A stretch of DNA of 64,000 nucleotides. Source: Bacteroidales bacterium (lineage in GTDB: Bacteria > Bacteroidota > Bacteroidia > Bacteroidales > UBA1715). This document shows positions 1 through 8,166 of this stretch, in pieces. Where the stretch lies: positions 1 to 64,000 of the forward strand of contig JAFXAU010000009.1 in the NCBI GenBank assembly GCA_017516865.1. Reading direction: 5' to 3'. The notes under the pieces are model-generated. The model made no database searches, had not been told where the DNA came from, and was given only the letters and a program-made list of their open reading frames with translations. Positions within the stretch are counted from its first letter, which is position 1. Every line of letters starts with the position of its first letter. The translations under genes and the position numbers were made by a program.

Positions 1-1
1 C

Positions 2-457
2 GTGGTGATCCGCAAGTCGGTAGTCCGCAAGGTTGTGACGATGGACACGATAGCCTACCTGTCGTCGAACAACAACACGTACACCGACACGTTGCCGGCG
101 AAGGGCACGCAGGCATACTACGTGGGCATGGTGTTGCCTGAAGAGATAAATCCAATGACGCAGTTCATGAAGGCAGAATCGGGACCGTTCTCGATAGCGT
201 TGTCGAACATAGCGGAGGTTGAGAGCGACGGTCCGGATGCGGTATACGACCTGAGCGGAAGCAATGCGAAGGCGTACGCATGGGGTCATACGATATACGT
301 GAAGGGAGCCAAAGGCGAGGACGTGGCAGTATATGACGTGAAAGGCCGCAAGATAGACGCGGCAGAAGGTCAAGATGAGTACGAATTTAACGTGAGACTT
401 GACGGAGTATACTTCGTGAAAGTAGGAGAGTACACGTTCAAGGTAGTTGTGGAATAA
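2..457 (+). CDS. C-terminal part of a large secreted protein with T9SS sorting domain (5' end outside window)
   Basis: The reading frame is open to the left edge, so only the last ~150 residues are present. The final ~70 residues look like a type IX secretion C-terminal domain: beta-strand segments around 'VAVYDVKGRKI' and 'GVYFVKVGEYTFKV' just before the stop. The segment KAESGPFS-A-SNIAEVES is nearly the same as one close to the C-terminus of the 1931-residue protein at 54277-60072, so the two are paralogues at this end. Base composition is visibly more GC-rich than the neighbours, with many cgc, gcg, acg and gtc codons, which could reflect different expression or origin. It is probably surface-exposed; the function of the missing part cannot be seen. 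Confidence 0.8.
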   Translation: MVIRKSVVRKVVTMDTIAYLSSNNNTYTDTLPAKGTQAYYVGMVLPEEINPMTQFMKAESGPFSIALSNIAEVESDGPDAVYDLSGSNAKAYAWGHTIYVKGAKGEDVAVYDVKGRKIDAAEGQDEYEFNVRLDGVYFVKVGEYTFKVVVE

Positions 458-465
458 TCTGTTTG

Positions 466-487
466 GTAGAGATGTACATGTCTCTAC
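466..487. repeat. Short palindromic repeat, GTAGAGA...TCTCTAC family
   Basis: Seven-base arms gtagaga/tctctac enclose the palindrome tgtaca plus two bases. The same arm sequence recurs at 5570-5596, 43036-43050 (half), 50200-50227 and 54127-54151, and in a GC variant at 54071-54096, always between genes. Confidence 0.6.
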
Positions 488-499
488 ATGAATGGAAGA

Positions 500-534
500 A
501 TAGAAAAGACTGTCGTTATGGCAGTCTTTTCTAT
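500..534. terminator. Bidirectional hairpin terminator
   Basis: A perfect 13-bp stem, atagaaaagactg (500-512) with cagtcttttctat (522-534), and a 9-base loop. A/T tracts on both sides of the G+C core suit it to terminate both the T9SS gene ending at 457 and the leftward operon whose last stop codon begins at 534. Confidence 0.75.
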
Positions 535-785
535 TAAATGTGTAATGATTTCTCTAATTGTTCTACCGCAGATTTCATATCTGTTTCAAATCTCGAATGG
601 TCGCGGAGAAAATCGTTTTGACCACTGGCAAGCAGTTGGTATAACTCTTTAGGCATGGTTGCAACGTATGAATCAATGGCATATTCAATGTCATCTTTTT
701 GCCAATCAAGTGTGGAATGTTCAAATACTTTGAGTTTTTGATGCAGAAAACAATATGCAGTTTCTATGCTTGCTTGGGAAATCAT
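534..785 (-). CDS. Small conserved-looking hypothetical protein (83 aa)
   Basis: I do not recognise the family. The product is short, charged and probably cytoplasmic and helical, without signal peptide or membrane segment. It follows the DUF4250 gene after only 3 bp and ends on the base of a terminator hairpin, so it is the last gene of the yebC-purU-DUF4250 operon. That tight spacing is the main evidence that it is real. Confidence 0.6.
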   Translation of the reverse strand: MISQASIETAYCFLHQKLKVFEHSTLDWQKDDIEYAIDSYVATMPKELYQLLASGQNDFLRDHSRFETDMKSAVEQLEKSLHI

Positions 786-788
786 TTT

Positions 789-989
789 CTACGCGTTATA
801 GCCTACAGGACGAAATTGCTTTTGCTCCGCACTATATACAAAATCGTATTTTGCCAAATAATTCTTGATGTCGTTTGGTTTGCAGTCAAAGCTGTTGCAC
901 AAAGATTCAAGCGAATCAAATTCTTCGTCGCGAAGAAGCATATTTATGCTTGATACCAAAATATGAGGATCTTTGGGTAAATAATCCAT
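789..989 (-). CDS. DUF4250 family protein (66 aa)
   Basis: The pattern 'LPKDPHILVSSINMLLRD', then 'SLESLCNSF' and an aromatic/Gln-rich end matches the small DUF4250 family found in Bacteroidetes and Firmicutes, whose members are about 55-65 residues and have no known function. The middle part has the spacing of a small helix-turn-helix-like fold; this is inference. It lies 20 bp after the purU stop on the same strand and is followed 3 bp later by the 83-residue protein, so it is probably co-transcribed with both. Confidence 0.75.
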   Translation of the reverse strand: MDYLPKDPHILVSSINMLLRDEEFDSLESLCNSFDCKPNDIKNYLAKYDFVYSAEQKQFRPVGYNA

Positions 990-1009
990 TTTTCTTGTTT
1001 TTAAGGATG

Positions 1010-1879
1010 TTATTCAAATACAATGGTCTTGTTGTTGTACACCAACGTTTTGTGTTGTATGTGCGACCAAATTGCCTTCGAAAGCACTATTTTCTCCAAA
1101 TCCAAACCTTTTCGTTTCATATTTTCCACCGTGTCTTTGTGCGAAACTTGCGTAACGCCTTGTGCGATAATTGGCCCAGCGTCAAGTTCAGGAGTTACAT
1201 AGTGACTTGTGGCACCAATCAATTTTACGCCGCGTGCGTATGCCGATTCGTAAGGTTTTGCCCCTGGAAATGCAGGCAAAAAAGAATGGTGAATATTGAT
1301 GATTCTATTTGTGTAATCCTTTATAAATGAATCTGATACAACTTGCATGTATCGGGCAAGGATAATCAAGTCTATATTGTTTTCTTGCAACAGTTTTTTG
1401 ATTTTCGCCTCCTGGTCTAACTTGTTTTCTGGTGTAATTGGCAAGCAATAATAGGGAATATTGAATTCCTCGCCGATGTGACGAAGCTTCTCGTGGTTGC
1501 TTATGATAAGCGGAACTTCAATGTCCCATTCGCCTGAGCGGGCACGCGAAAGAATGTCGTAAATACAGTGGGACAAATTTGATACAAATATTGCCACTCG
1601 TTGTTTTGTGTTCGAGAAATAAATTTCAAACTTCAGTTTCGACGGTTTTGCCACCAATGTAGTGAAGTAATCTCCGATTTTTTCGGCTGGAATGTTGAAT
1701 CCGGCCAAATCCCATTGCACACGCATAAAGAACTCCGATTCTTGGTGGTCAACGTGTTGGTCAAGATACAAGATGTTTCCGTTATTTTTCAATATAAAAT
1801 CGGTAACCGCCATTACAATACCTTTTTGGTCCTTGCAATGCACCAGCATTGTGGCGGTTTGTTGTCCTTGTTGTTCCAT
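1010..1879 (-). CDS. purU: Formyltetrahydrofolate deformylase
   Basis: PurU hydrolyses 10-formyl-THF to formate and THF and so balances one-carbon pools and supplies formate for purine synthesis. Residues ~8-85 form an ACT-type regulatory domain. Residues ~92-285 are a formyltransferase fold with the catalytic Asn195-Ile-His197 of 'NIHHSF' and Asp233 in 'ELDAGPI'. The 289-residue length is normal for the family. The gene starts 1 bp after the yebC stop, so translation is probably coupled. Confidence is high because both the ACT domain, which separates PurU from PurN, and the catalytic triad are present. Confidence 0.95.
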   Translation of the reverse strand: MEQQGQQTATMLVHCKDQKGIVMAVTDFILKNNGNILYLDQHVDHQESEFFMRVQWDLAGFNIPAEKIGDYFTTLVAKPSKLKFEIYFSNTKQRVAIFVSNLSHCIYDILSRARSGEWDIEVPLIISNHEKLRHIGEEFNIPYYCLPITPENKLDQEAKIKKLLQENNIDLIILARYMQVVSDSFIKDYTNRIINIHHSFLPAFPGAKPYESAYARGVKLIGATSHYVTPELDAGPIIAQGVTQVSHKDTVENMKRKGLDLEKIVLSKAIWSHIQHKTLVYNNKTIVFE

Positions 1880-1880
1880 G

Positions 1881-2630
1881 TTATAAGTTATTGGCTAATT
1901 CGTCGGTAATTTCAAGATTGTGATATACGGCGCTCACGTCGTCGAGTTCTTCCAATGCATCAACGAAATTCATCACTTTTTGTGCTTCTTCAAGTGGTAA
2001 CTCTTTCATTGTATTAGGAATACGTTTCAATTCTGCGTTGTCAATTTCAACGTTCAGTTCTTCCAATTTTTTCTGAATGTCGCCGAAGGAATCGTACGGA
2101 CAATATAATGTTACGATTTCATCGTCGTCGGCATCGAGTTCGTCCAAACCAGCGTCAATAAGTTCAAATTCAAATTCGTCCATCGGCATTGAAATGGCAG
2201 TTTTCTTAATTTCAAACACACCTTTGCGGTCGAAAATGAATGCAAGCGAACCATTGTTGCCAAGACTATTGTTATATTTCTTGAAAACCGTACGTACTGC
2301 GGTGAATGAACGATTGTTGTTGTCGCTCAAACATTCTACGAAGACGGCAATTCCACCGTTTGCATACCCTTCGTATGTCAGTAGTTCAAAATCGGACTTG
2401 TCTTGTTTACCCTTGTTGATAGCACGTTCAATAACGTCTTTCGGCATGTTCTGACTTTTGGCATTCTGAATGCACAGACGCAAACGTGGGTTCATATCGG
2501 GGTCGCCGCTTTGTCCTTCTTTTACTGCTATCGTAATTTCTTTAGAAATACGTGAGAAAATCTTACTTCTTTTTGAATCGTTGGCTCCTTTATCTCGTTT
2601 GATTTTAGCCCATTTACTATGTCCTGACAT
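1881..2630 (-). CDS. yebC: YebC/PmpR family protein
   Basis: The N-terminus 'MSGHSKWAKIKRDKGANDSKR' is the family signature, and 249 residues is typical. These proteins have been described as transcription regulators and, more recently, as factors that help ribosomes through proline stretches; the sequence alone does not decide between the two. The gene heads an operon with purU, the DUF4250 gene and an 83-residue protein. A TACTTTTG -7 box sits at 2653-2660 on the same strand, about 25 bp before the start. Confidence 0.93.
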   Translation of the reverse strand: MSGHSKWAKIKRDKGANDSKRSKIFSRISKEITIAVKEGQSGDPDMNPRLRLCIQNAKSQNMPKDVIERAINKGKQDKSDFELLTYEGYANGGIAVFVECLSDNNNRSFTAVRTVFKKYNNSLGNNGSLAFIFDRKGVFEIKKTAISMPMDEFEFELIDAGLDELDADDDEIVTLYCPYDSFGDIQKKLEELNVEIDNAELKRIPNTMKELPLEEAQKVMNFVDALEELDDVSAVYHNLEITDELANNL

Positions 2631-2652
2631 ACAATTCTATTTTTAAGTTAGG

Positions 2653-2660
2653 CAAAAGTA
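2653..2660 (-). promoter_or_regulatory. Promoter -7 box for yebC operon
   Basis: The minus strand reads TACTTTTG, a match to the Bacteroidetes -7 consensus TAnnTTTG, 22 bp upstream of the yebC start. It lies back to back with a plus-strand box at 2745. Confidence 0.6.
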
Positions 2661-2744
2661 CATTTATTTTTTGAAGTATGCGAATGTTCGTTGTGTCAAT
2701 AGTAAAAAACATTGCTTTTTTCTGTATGCAGTATGTAAAAAGTT

Positions 2745-2752
2745 TACATTTG
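2745..2752 (+). promoter_or_regulatory. Promoter -7 box for the YfcE-type phosphodiesterase gene
   Basis: TACATTTG matches TAnnTTTG and ends 16 bp before the ATG at 2769. It overlaps a small inverted repeat gtaaa-aag-tttac (2735-2747). Confidence 0.55.
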
Positions 2753-2768
2753 AATAAAATTTGTGTTG

Positions 2769-3263
2769 ATGAAAAAGATTCTTCTCATTTCCGATACGCA
2801 CGGTTATATTGACAATGTGATTGTGTCGCATGCCGAAAAAGCTGACGAAATTTGGCATGCTGGCGATATTGGTTCGCTTGCCCTGTTGGAGCGGCTTGAG
2901 AGCATAAAACCAGTTCGGGCGGTTTGGGGAAATATCGATGGTCAAGATTTGCGGATTCGTATACCCAAAATAGCTCAGTTCGAATGTGAGGGAATGAAGA
3001 TTATGATGACGCACATAGGTGGTTATCCTGGTAAGTACGAACCATCTGTTGTTTCTCAAATCGTTGATTACAGGCCTAATATATTTATTAGCGGTCATTC
3101 GCATATACTTAAAGTGATGAACGACCCGAAAATGGGTTTGTTGCACATGAATCCTGGGGCGATAGGGAAATCGGGTTTCCATCAGAAACGCACGATGCTT
3201 GAATTTGAAATTGACAATGGGATTCCTAAAAATCTTTCTGTTATTGAATGCGATAAATGGTGA
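2769..3263 (+). CDS. YfcE/MJ0936-type metallophosphodiesterase
   Basis: A 164-residue calcineurin-like phosphoesterase. The metal-binding motifs appear in order: 'SDTHG' near residue 10, 'GDIG' near 35, 'GNIDG' near 57, 'THIGG' near 82 and 'GHSH' near 105. Family members hydrolyse phosphodiesters in vitro with Mn(II); the natural substrate is unclear. I chose the ATG at 2769, which begins MKKILLISDTHG, rather than a GTG six bases earlier. The downstream GNAT gene starts 4 bp after the stop, so the two form an operon. Confidence 0.9.
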   Translation: MKKILLISDTHGYIDNVIVSHAEKADEIWHAGDIGSLALLERLESIKPVRAVWGNIDGQDLRIRIPKIAQFECEGMKIMMTHIGGYPGKYEPSVVSQIVDYRPNIFISGHSHILKVMNDPKMGLLHMNPGAIGKSGFHQKRTMLEFEIDNGIPKNLSVIECDKW

Positions 3264-3267
3264 GAAT

Positions 3268-3744
3268 ATGGAGATAAAAGAATTTCACGAGGTGTTCGCA
3301 GATGTTTTAAAGGTGTTTTCAAATCCTTTATTGTTGCGTTATACAGATTTGGAATTGTGTACTTCGCTGAATGATAAATATTTGCAATCGTGGACAGAAG
3401 ATAACGATAGATTTTCTTTGGCAGGATATGTTGACGGAAGTTTTGTAGGTTTCGTTTCGGCTCATTTGGTGAAAAAACATTTGACGGCTTCTATCACTAT
3501 TGTGATTTTACCTGAATTTCAGCGCCGTGGTTATGCAAAAGTTTTATTACAGAAAATCTTGTCTGTTTTGTTTAACAAAAGTTTTGCCCGCATAGAAGCG
3601 CAGATATGTACGGAAAACCAGGATTCCATACGTTTGTTTGAATCATTGAATTTTGTCTGCGAGGGGCGTTTACGTAAGAATTTTCTAATAGAAGGAAAAC
3701 TTTACGATTCCTATATGTATGCGTTGATCAACCCCGAGATATAA
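3268..3744 (+). CDS. GNAT family N-acetyltransferase
   Basis: A 158-residue protein. The acetyl-CoA binding strand-loop is visible as 'VILPEFQRRGYAKVLL' (the R/Q-x-x-G-x-A motif), followed by 'ENQDSIRLFESLNFVCEGR', a typical GNAT C-terminal segment. The substrate cannot be told from the sequence. The ATG at 3268 lies 4 bp after the preceding stop. The gene converges on pssA with a single base between the stops. Confidence 0.85.
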   Translation: MEIKEFHEVFADVLKVFSNPLLLRYTDLELCTSLNDKYLQSWTEDNDRFSLAGYVDGSFVGFVSAHLVKKHLTASITIVILPEFQRRGYAKVLLQKILSVLFNKSFARIEAQICTENQDSIRLFESLNFVCEGRLRKNFLIEGKLYDSYMYALINPEI

Positions 3745-3745
3745 G

Positions 3746-4474
3746 TTACTCTATTTTCCCGAATTTTTTGTTCGTAATATCGTCTGTAAGCGAAAGTAAG
3801 ATGTAGGCGAGTATGATGAACGAAAATCCTTGTAGTTGGAAGATGGCAAGGAAAACTATTGCTAAAATGAGAAAACAGTAACGTAATTTATTTTCGCTCC
3901 ACGAATATGTTTTGAATTTAAGCGAAAACATAGGAATTTCCGAAACGAGTAGGAGAGAAAAGATTACCACAAGGCTTTCAATAAGCCAAATAGGGAAGTA
4001 GTCTAAATTTGGTAGAAAAGCGAACGAGGCGAAAAATATTGCGTTTGCTGGCGTTGGTAATCCAATGAATGAACATGTTTGTCTTTCGTCGAGATTGAAT
4101 TTAGCCAACCGTATTGCGGAAAATGCAACAATCAGGTATGGTAAGAAAATCAGTACATAGTGCCAAAATCCAATTTGTTCGTTGTCGAGAATTGTTCCGG
4201 CGTACATAAGATGTAGTATAATGGCAGATGTGATTGCGGCAGGAGCAAAGCCAAACGTAATCAGGTCGGCAAGGGAGTCAAGTTCTTTCCCGATAGGCGA
4301 AGCGACTTTTAGCAGACGTGCGGAAAAACCGTCAAAAAAGTCGAAAACGGCACCGCAGAATATTAGTGCGACAGCCCATTCCAACGAAACAAACTGTGTG
4401 GTTGAAATAACTACCGAGAATACACCACAGAGTAAATTGCATATAGTGAGGAAGTTGGGGATATGTCTTTTCAT
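3746..4474 (-). CDS. pssA: CDP-diacylglycerol--serine O-phosphatidyltransferase
   Basis: An integral membrane enzyme that makes phosphatidylserine, the precursor of phosphatidylethanolamine. The CDP-alcohol phosphotransferase signature DG-x2-AR-x8-G-x3-D-x3-D is complete: D48 G49, A52 R53, G62, D66, D70. Several hydrophobic helices follow. Type II (membrane) enzymes are usually 230-260 residues and this one has 242. It lies 47 bp downstream of mrp on the same strand. No decarboxylase (psd) gene is adjacent in the window. Confidence 0.93.
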   Translation of the reverse strand: MKRHIPNFLTICNLLCGVFSVVISTTQFVSLEWAVALIFCGAVFDFFDGFSARLLKVASPIGKELDSLADLITFGFAPAAITSAIILHLMYAGTILDNEQIGFWHYVLIFLPYLIVAFSAIRLAKFNLDERQTCSFIGLPTPANAIFFASFAFLPNLDYFPIWLIESLVVIFSLLLVSEIPMFSLKFKTYSWSENKLRYCFLILAIVFLAIFQLQGFSFIILAYILLSLTDDITNKKFGKIE

Positions 4475-4521
4475 CTTTCTCTATTTTTTATTTTTATGCA
4501 AGGTAATTATTTTTTAGATTG

Positions 4522-5556
4522 TTATGATAATTTTCCGACTAATTTCCCTGCAATTTCGTGGAACTGTTGGGCTATCATTGAGTTATCGTTCAGTGCAGCT
4601 GGTTTCCCTGAATCGCCACCTTCGCGAATGCCCATGACAATTGGCACAGAACCTAAAAACGGCAACCCTTTGGCGTATGCAAGCGATTCTATGCCGCCCT
4701 TGCCAAAGATGTAGTATTTGTTTTCAGGTAGTTCTTTGGGCGTAAACCAGGCCATGTTTTCTATCAGTCCCAAAATAGGCACCTCGATTTTTTCTTTCGA
4801 GAAAAAGTCTATAGCTTTTACTACGTCGATTACGGCAACGTCCTGTGGCGTTCCAACCATAATTGCTCCCGTAATATTGAGAATTTGGCAGAGTGTGAGT
4901 TGAATATCGCTGGTGCCTGGAGGCATGTCTATTACAAGTACGTCAAGTTCGCCCCAGTCGGAGTCTTCCACAAATTGTTTTAATACGTTCCCTGCCATTG
5001 GACCTCTCCATGCCAAGGCATCTTCGGGACGTACAAAAAATCCTATCGACAAGAGTTTGATTCCGTATTGTTCAATCGGCATAATCCATTCTTTGTCGCC
5101 TTCTTTTTTTGATAATGGTTGTGCATGTTCTACGCCAAACATTTTAGGAATCGAAGGGCCGAAAATATCTGCATCAAGCAGACCGACTTTATATCCCATT
5201 TTCGACAAAGAGACAGCCAAATTCGCACTGACAGTAGATTTTCCTACTCCGCCTTTGCCCGAAGCAACGGCAATTACGTTTTTAACCTTTGAAACACCAC
5301 CAGTTGCTTCCGTGTCGTTTGCCTTGATAATGTCAATCAAGACTTCTACGTTTTGCACATTGGCAATAGCACGTTTAACTGCATCTTGAATTGACGAAAC
5401 AAGTGCTCGCTCGTATTTGTCGTATTTTTGCGGCAACCCCATGCGGATAACAACAGAACCGTCTTTTTCTTCAACATTGCGTACAAATTCCACTACTGAA
5501 CCCTTTTCGCCAGGAATAGGAATTTGCATAAGGATTTTTACAATTTGTTCTTTCAT
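4522..5556 (-). CDS. mrp: Mrp/ApbC-type P-loop ATPase, Fe-S cluster carrier
   Basis: Residues ~1-78 form a MIP18/DUF59 domain, and residues ~90-344 a deviant Walker ParA-like ATPase with GKGGVGKST at 100-108. Family members carry Fe-S clusters to target proteins. The C-terminal CxxC that ligates the cluster in many Mrp proteins is absent: after 'GLIENMAWF' the sequence runs through 'TPKELPENKYY' without cysteines. I recall this variant as usual in Bacteroidetes. It lies between metY and pssA, with a palindromic repeat immediately upstream. The SufT-like DUF59 protein at 12220-12543 is a stand-alone relative of its N-terminal domain. Confidence 0.92.
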   Translation of the reverse strand: MKEQIVKILMQIPIPGEKGSVVEFVRNVEEKDGSVVIRMGLPQKYDKYERALVSSIQDAVKRAIANVQNVEVLIDIIKANDTEATGGVSKVKNVIAVASGKGGVGKSTVSANLAVSLSKMGYKVGLLDADIFGPSIPKMFGVEHAQPLSKKEGDKEWIMPIEQYGIKLLSIGFFVRPEDALAWRGPMAGNVLKQFVEDSDWGELDVLVIDMPPGTSDIQLTLCQILNITGAIMVGTPQDVAVIDVVKAIDFFSKEKIEVPILGLIENMAWFTPKELPENKYYIFGKGGIESLAYAKGLPFLGSVPIVMGIREGGDSGKPAALNDNSMIAQQFHEIAGKLVGKLS

Positions 5557-5569
5557 CTTTTTCCTGCTT

Positions 5570-5596
5570 GTAGAGACGCGATTATCGCGTCTCTAC
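5570..5596. repeat. Perfect palindromic repeat, 13-bp arms
   Basis: The arms gtagagacgcgat/atcgcgtctctac are complementary with a single-base loop. This is the best-preserved member of the window's GTAGAGAC repeat family. It sits in the 56-bp gap between metY and mrp, where it would form a strong hairpin in the transcript. Confidence 0.75.
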
Positions 5597-5612
5597 GTAA
5601 ACACAATAATTG

Positions 5613-6887
5613 TTATTTCAATGCTTGTTCCAAATCGGCAATAATGTCGTCGGCATTTTCAATTCCTACCGAGAAGCGGATTAGGTCAGGTTGAACGCCA
5701 GCTTCGAGCAGTTGCTCGTCAGTCATTTGTCGATGTGTGTGACTTGCTGGGTGAAGCACGCACGACCGTGCATCGGCAACGTGTGTCACGATAGCGATGA
5801 ATTTCAAACTATCCATGAACTTAATCGAAGCCTCACGACCACCTTTTATACCAAAGGTTAGCACGCCGCACGTTCCTTTCGGCATATATTTTTGAGCACG
5901 TTCGTAGTATTTGTCACCTTCGAGTCCTGGGTAATTTACCCACGCAACTTTATCGTTGTTTTTCAACCATTTGGCAACTTTATAAGCATTCTCGCAGTGT
6001 TGTTTCATACGTAAATGCAAAGTTTCGAGTCCTAAATTCACGTAGAATGCGTTTTGAGGAGATTGAATTGAACCGAGGTCTCTCATCAATTGTGCTGTTG
6101 CCTTCGTAATGAATGCAGCTTTCCCAAATCGTTCTGTATAGGTGATTCCATGATACGATTCATCGGGTTTGCACAAGCCAGGGAATTTGTCGGGATATTT
6201 AGTCCAGTCAAAATTCCCCGAGTCTACAATCGCTCCGCCAACGGCGACTGCGTGACCGTCCATATATTTCGTAGTTGAATGTGTTACAATATCAACGCCA
6301 AATTCAAACGGACGGCAGTTTATCGGTGTCGGGAATGTATTGTCCACAATGACAGGAATTCCGTTTCTGTGGGCAACTTTTACAAATTTGTCAAAGTCAA
6401 GAACCACGAGTGACGGATTCGAGATTGATTCTGCCAAGATACATTTTGTATTTGGTTTAATAGCCTTTTGCAAATCTTCTTCGGAAATTTCTGGGTCGAC
6501 AACCGTTGTTTCGATACCCATTTTCTTCACAGTCGTCGTCAGTAGGTTGAAAGTTCCTCCGTATACTGCCGAAGAAAGAATCAAATGATCGCCGGCTTCG
6601 CAGATGTTGAATACGGCGAAAAAGTTGGCTGCTTGTCCCGACGAAGTAAGCATTGCAGCAACACCGCCTTCGAGGTCGCAAATTTTTTGTGCTACAAAGT
6701 CGTTCGTAGGATTTTGCAAACGAGTGTAGAAATATCCTGACGCTTCGAGGTCGAAAAGTTTTCCCATTTGATCGGAGGTGTCGTATTTAAAAGTTGTACT
6801 TTGATAAATAGGAAGTACGCGTGGTTCGCCTGTCGTCGGCGTCCATCCTGACTGTACGCAGATTGTTTCTAAGTTATTCTTTTTCAT
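5613..6887 (-). CDS. metY: O-acetylhomoserine sulfhydrylase / aminocarboxypropyltransferase
   Basis: A PLP enzyme of the Cys/Met metabolism family that makes homocysteine from O-acetylhomoserine and sulfide. The PLP lysine is K207 in 'THSTTKY', with upstream 'SSGQAANFF' phosphate-binding and 'VDNTFPTP' motifs. The length of 424 residues fits MetY (about 425-430) rather than MetB/MetC (about 385). I chose the ATG at 6887 because a TTG 27 bp upstream lies inside the -7 promoter box at 6912-6919. Confidence 0.92.
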   Translation of the reverse strand: MKKNNLETICVQSGWTPTTGEPRVLPIYQSTTFKYDTSDQMGKLFDLEASGYFYTRLQNPTNDFVAQKICDLEGGVAAMLTSSGQAANFFAVFNICEAGDHLILSSAVYGGTFNLLTTTVKKMGIETTVVDPEISEEDLQKAIKPNTKCILAESISNPSLVVLDFDKFVKVAHRNGIPVIVDNTFPTPINCRPFEFGVDIVTHSTTKYMDGHAVAVGGAIVDSGNFDWTKYPDKFPGLCKPDESYHGITYTERFGKAAFITKATAQLMRDLGSIQSPQNAFYVNLGLETLHLRMKQHCENAYKVAKWLKNNDKVAWVNYPGLEGDKYYERAQKYMPKGTCGVLTFGIKGGREASIKFMDSLKFIAIVTHVADARSCVLHPASHTHRQMTDEQLLEAGVQPDLIRFSVGIENADDIIADLEQALK

Positions 6888-6911
6888 TGTTTCAATATTC
6901 TTTTGTGTCGT

Positions 6912-6919
6912 CAAAGATA
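6912..6919 (-). promoter_or_regulatory. Promoter -7 box for metY
   Basis: The minus strand reads TATCTTTG, matching TAnnTTTG, 24 bp upstream of the chosen metY ATG. Confidence 0.6.
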
Positions 6920-6942
6920 CATAATTTCTGAAAAGGATATAA

Positions 6943-6967
6943 AAAAAGCCCGCCGAAGCGAGCTTTT
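6943..6967 (-). terminator. Rho-independent terminator after the 373-aa T9SS protein gene
   Basis: On the minus strand, gctcgc-ttcg-gcgggc is flanked by A-rich sequence before it and seven T after it. The TTCG tetraloop and U tract make a classical terminator for the gene ending at 6986. Confidence 0.8.
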
Positions 6968-6985
6968 CATTTTGTATGAAGAAAT

Positions 6986-8107
6986 TTATTTTACAAATTT
7001 AGTAGTTCCTTCAGCTGTTTGAATGAAGTAGAATCCAGCAGGAAGGTCTTTGATGCTCAATTCTTCTTTTCCAGATTTAACCTTATGTCCAAGAACGTCG
7101 AATACTGTGATTGCACCTGCGGAATAAACCACACCGTTAGTGATTTCGACAGCTGAGTTTGCTTCAACAGATTGAATTGCTGTGAACTCGGTAGCATTGT
7201 CTCTTGTAAGCAAGTTACCTACTGTCAAGTCTTTGATGTAGATATCTGAAGACTGCCCTTTTGTTGTTACGTCGCAATTTATGTATATTTCCAAACCAAT
7301 AATTCTTGACGGATCGAGTTTTAATTCAAACGAAGGTGTGTTGCTTCCAAAGTTGATTCCGTTCCACCATGAGTTGTTGTTGCAACCATCGGCTAATTCA
7401 CCCTCGCAAGTTCCGTAAAAGTATGTGTTAAGGAAATATTCTTCAAGTTCTTCGTATGTTTTAGGATCATTTTCGTCGGAATAGATAATTACGAAATCAT
7501 TCCATGCGTTTTCATCATTAAGTTTAAAGTTACTTACGTTCTCAAGTCCATCGGTGCAGATAAGACCTTTAGTAGTTGTTTTTCTACCTTTTATATCCCA
7601 AAGGTCAATACGAAGGCTTATAGAAGCATCGCTTTTGGCTTGGTATTTAAAAGAAACAATACGGTTTGCAGGGTCGCTAAAATCTATACTATATCCTTTT
7701 GCTGTACGGTGGCAGTCTTTTCCAGCGCCCCATGGTTCGCCGTTGATAGGGTTTACCAACTGCCAGTTGTCCTCGCTACAATCGGCTGGATATTCCCATT
7801 TCATCCAGCTCAATTCGAACTTCTCGTAACTTGTTTTTTTGTCGTAGTGAATTTTGAATACATCGCCTTCAGTTGTGAGTGTATATGAATTGTTCCCGCT
7901 TGTTTCCGTTGCTTGTAACCCATTTTTAGGGGTTAAACCTGTAAGAGCTTGGACATTTGTGGTTTGGTCGTCAACTTCCCACCAACTGTCATATAATTCG
8001 TAGTTTTCTGCGAAATCTTTCCAATATGTACTTGGAATGTCTGTTTGCTGAGCAGATACACTCAATGCAAAACCAATTGCCGATGCGAATAATAAAACTT
8101 TCTTCAT
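6986..8107 (-). CDS. Secreted T9SS-sorted protein, possibly carbohydrate-binding
   Basis: The 373-residue product begins with a signal peptide (MKKVLLFASAIGFALSVSAQ), which fixes the start at 8107. The last ~55 residues form a sorting domain that closely resembles the end of the protein at 53000-54064: both have 'VYSAG-I-V', a short beta segment, 'AG-YFI' and 'KFVK' at the very end. The middle is rich in Trp, Asp and Tyr and reads like a beta-sandwich ligand-binding domain; I cannot name the family. It lies 59 bp after the GH44 gene but has its own -7 box, so it may be expressed with or apart from that enzyme. Confidence 0.8.
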   Translation of the reverse strand: MKKVLLFASAIGFALSVSAQQTDIPSTYWKDFAENYELYDSWWEVDDQTTNVQALTGLTPKNGLQATETSGNNSYTLTTEGDVFKIHYDKKTSYEKFELSWMKWEYPADCSEDNWQLVNPINGEPWGAGKDCHRTAKGYSIDFSDPANRIVSFKYQAKSDASISLRIDLWDIKGRKTTTKGLICTDGLENVSNFKLNDENAWNDFVIIYSDENDPKTYEELEEYFLNTYFYGTCEGELADGCNNNSWWNGINFGSNTPSFELKLDPSRIIGLEIYINCDVTTKGQSSDIYIKDLTVGNLLTRDNATEFTAIQSVEANSAVEITNGVVYSAGAITVFDVLGHKVKSGKEELSIKDLPAGFYFIQTAEGTTKFVK

Positions 8108-8132
8108 AATATACATTTTTAGTTTAACTCTA

Positions 8133-8140
8133 CAAATATA
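8133..8140 (-). promoter_or_regulatory. Promoter -7 box for the 373-aa T9SS protein gene
   Basis: The minus strand reads TATATTTG, 25 bp upstream of the ATG at 8107, in the gap after the GH44 gene. Confidence 0.6.
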
Positions 8141-8166
8141 TGAAATTTTATTGTGTATATTGTACA

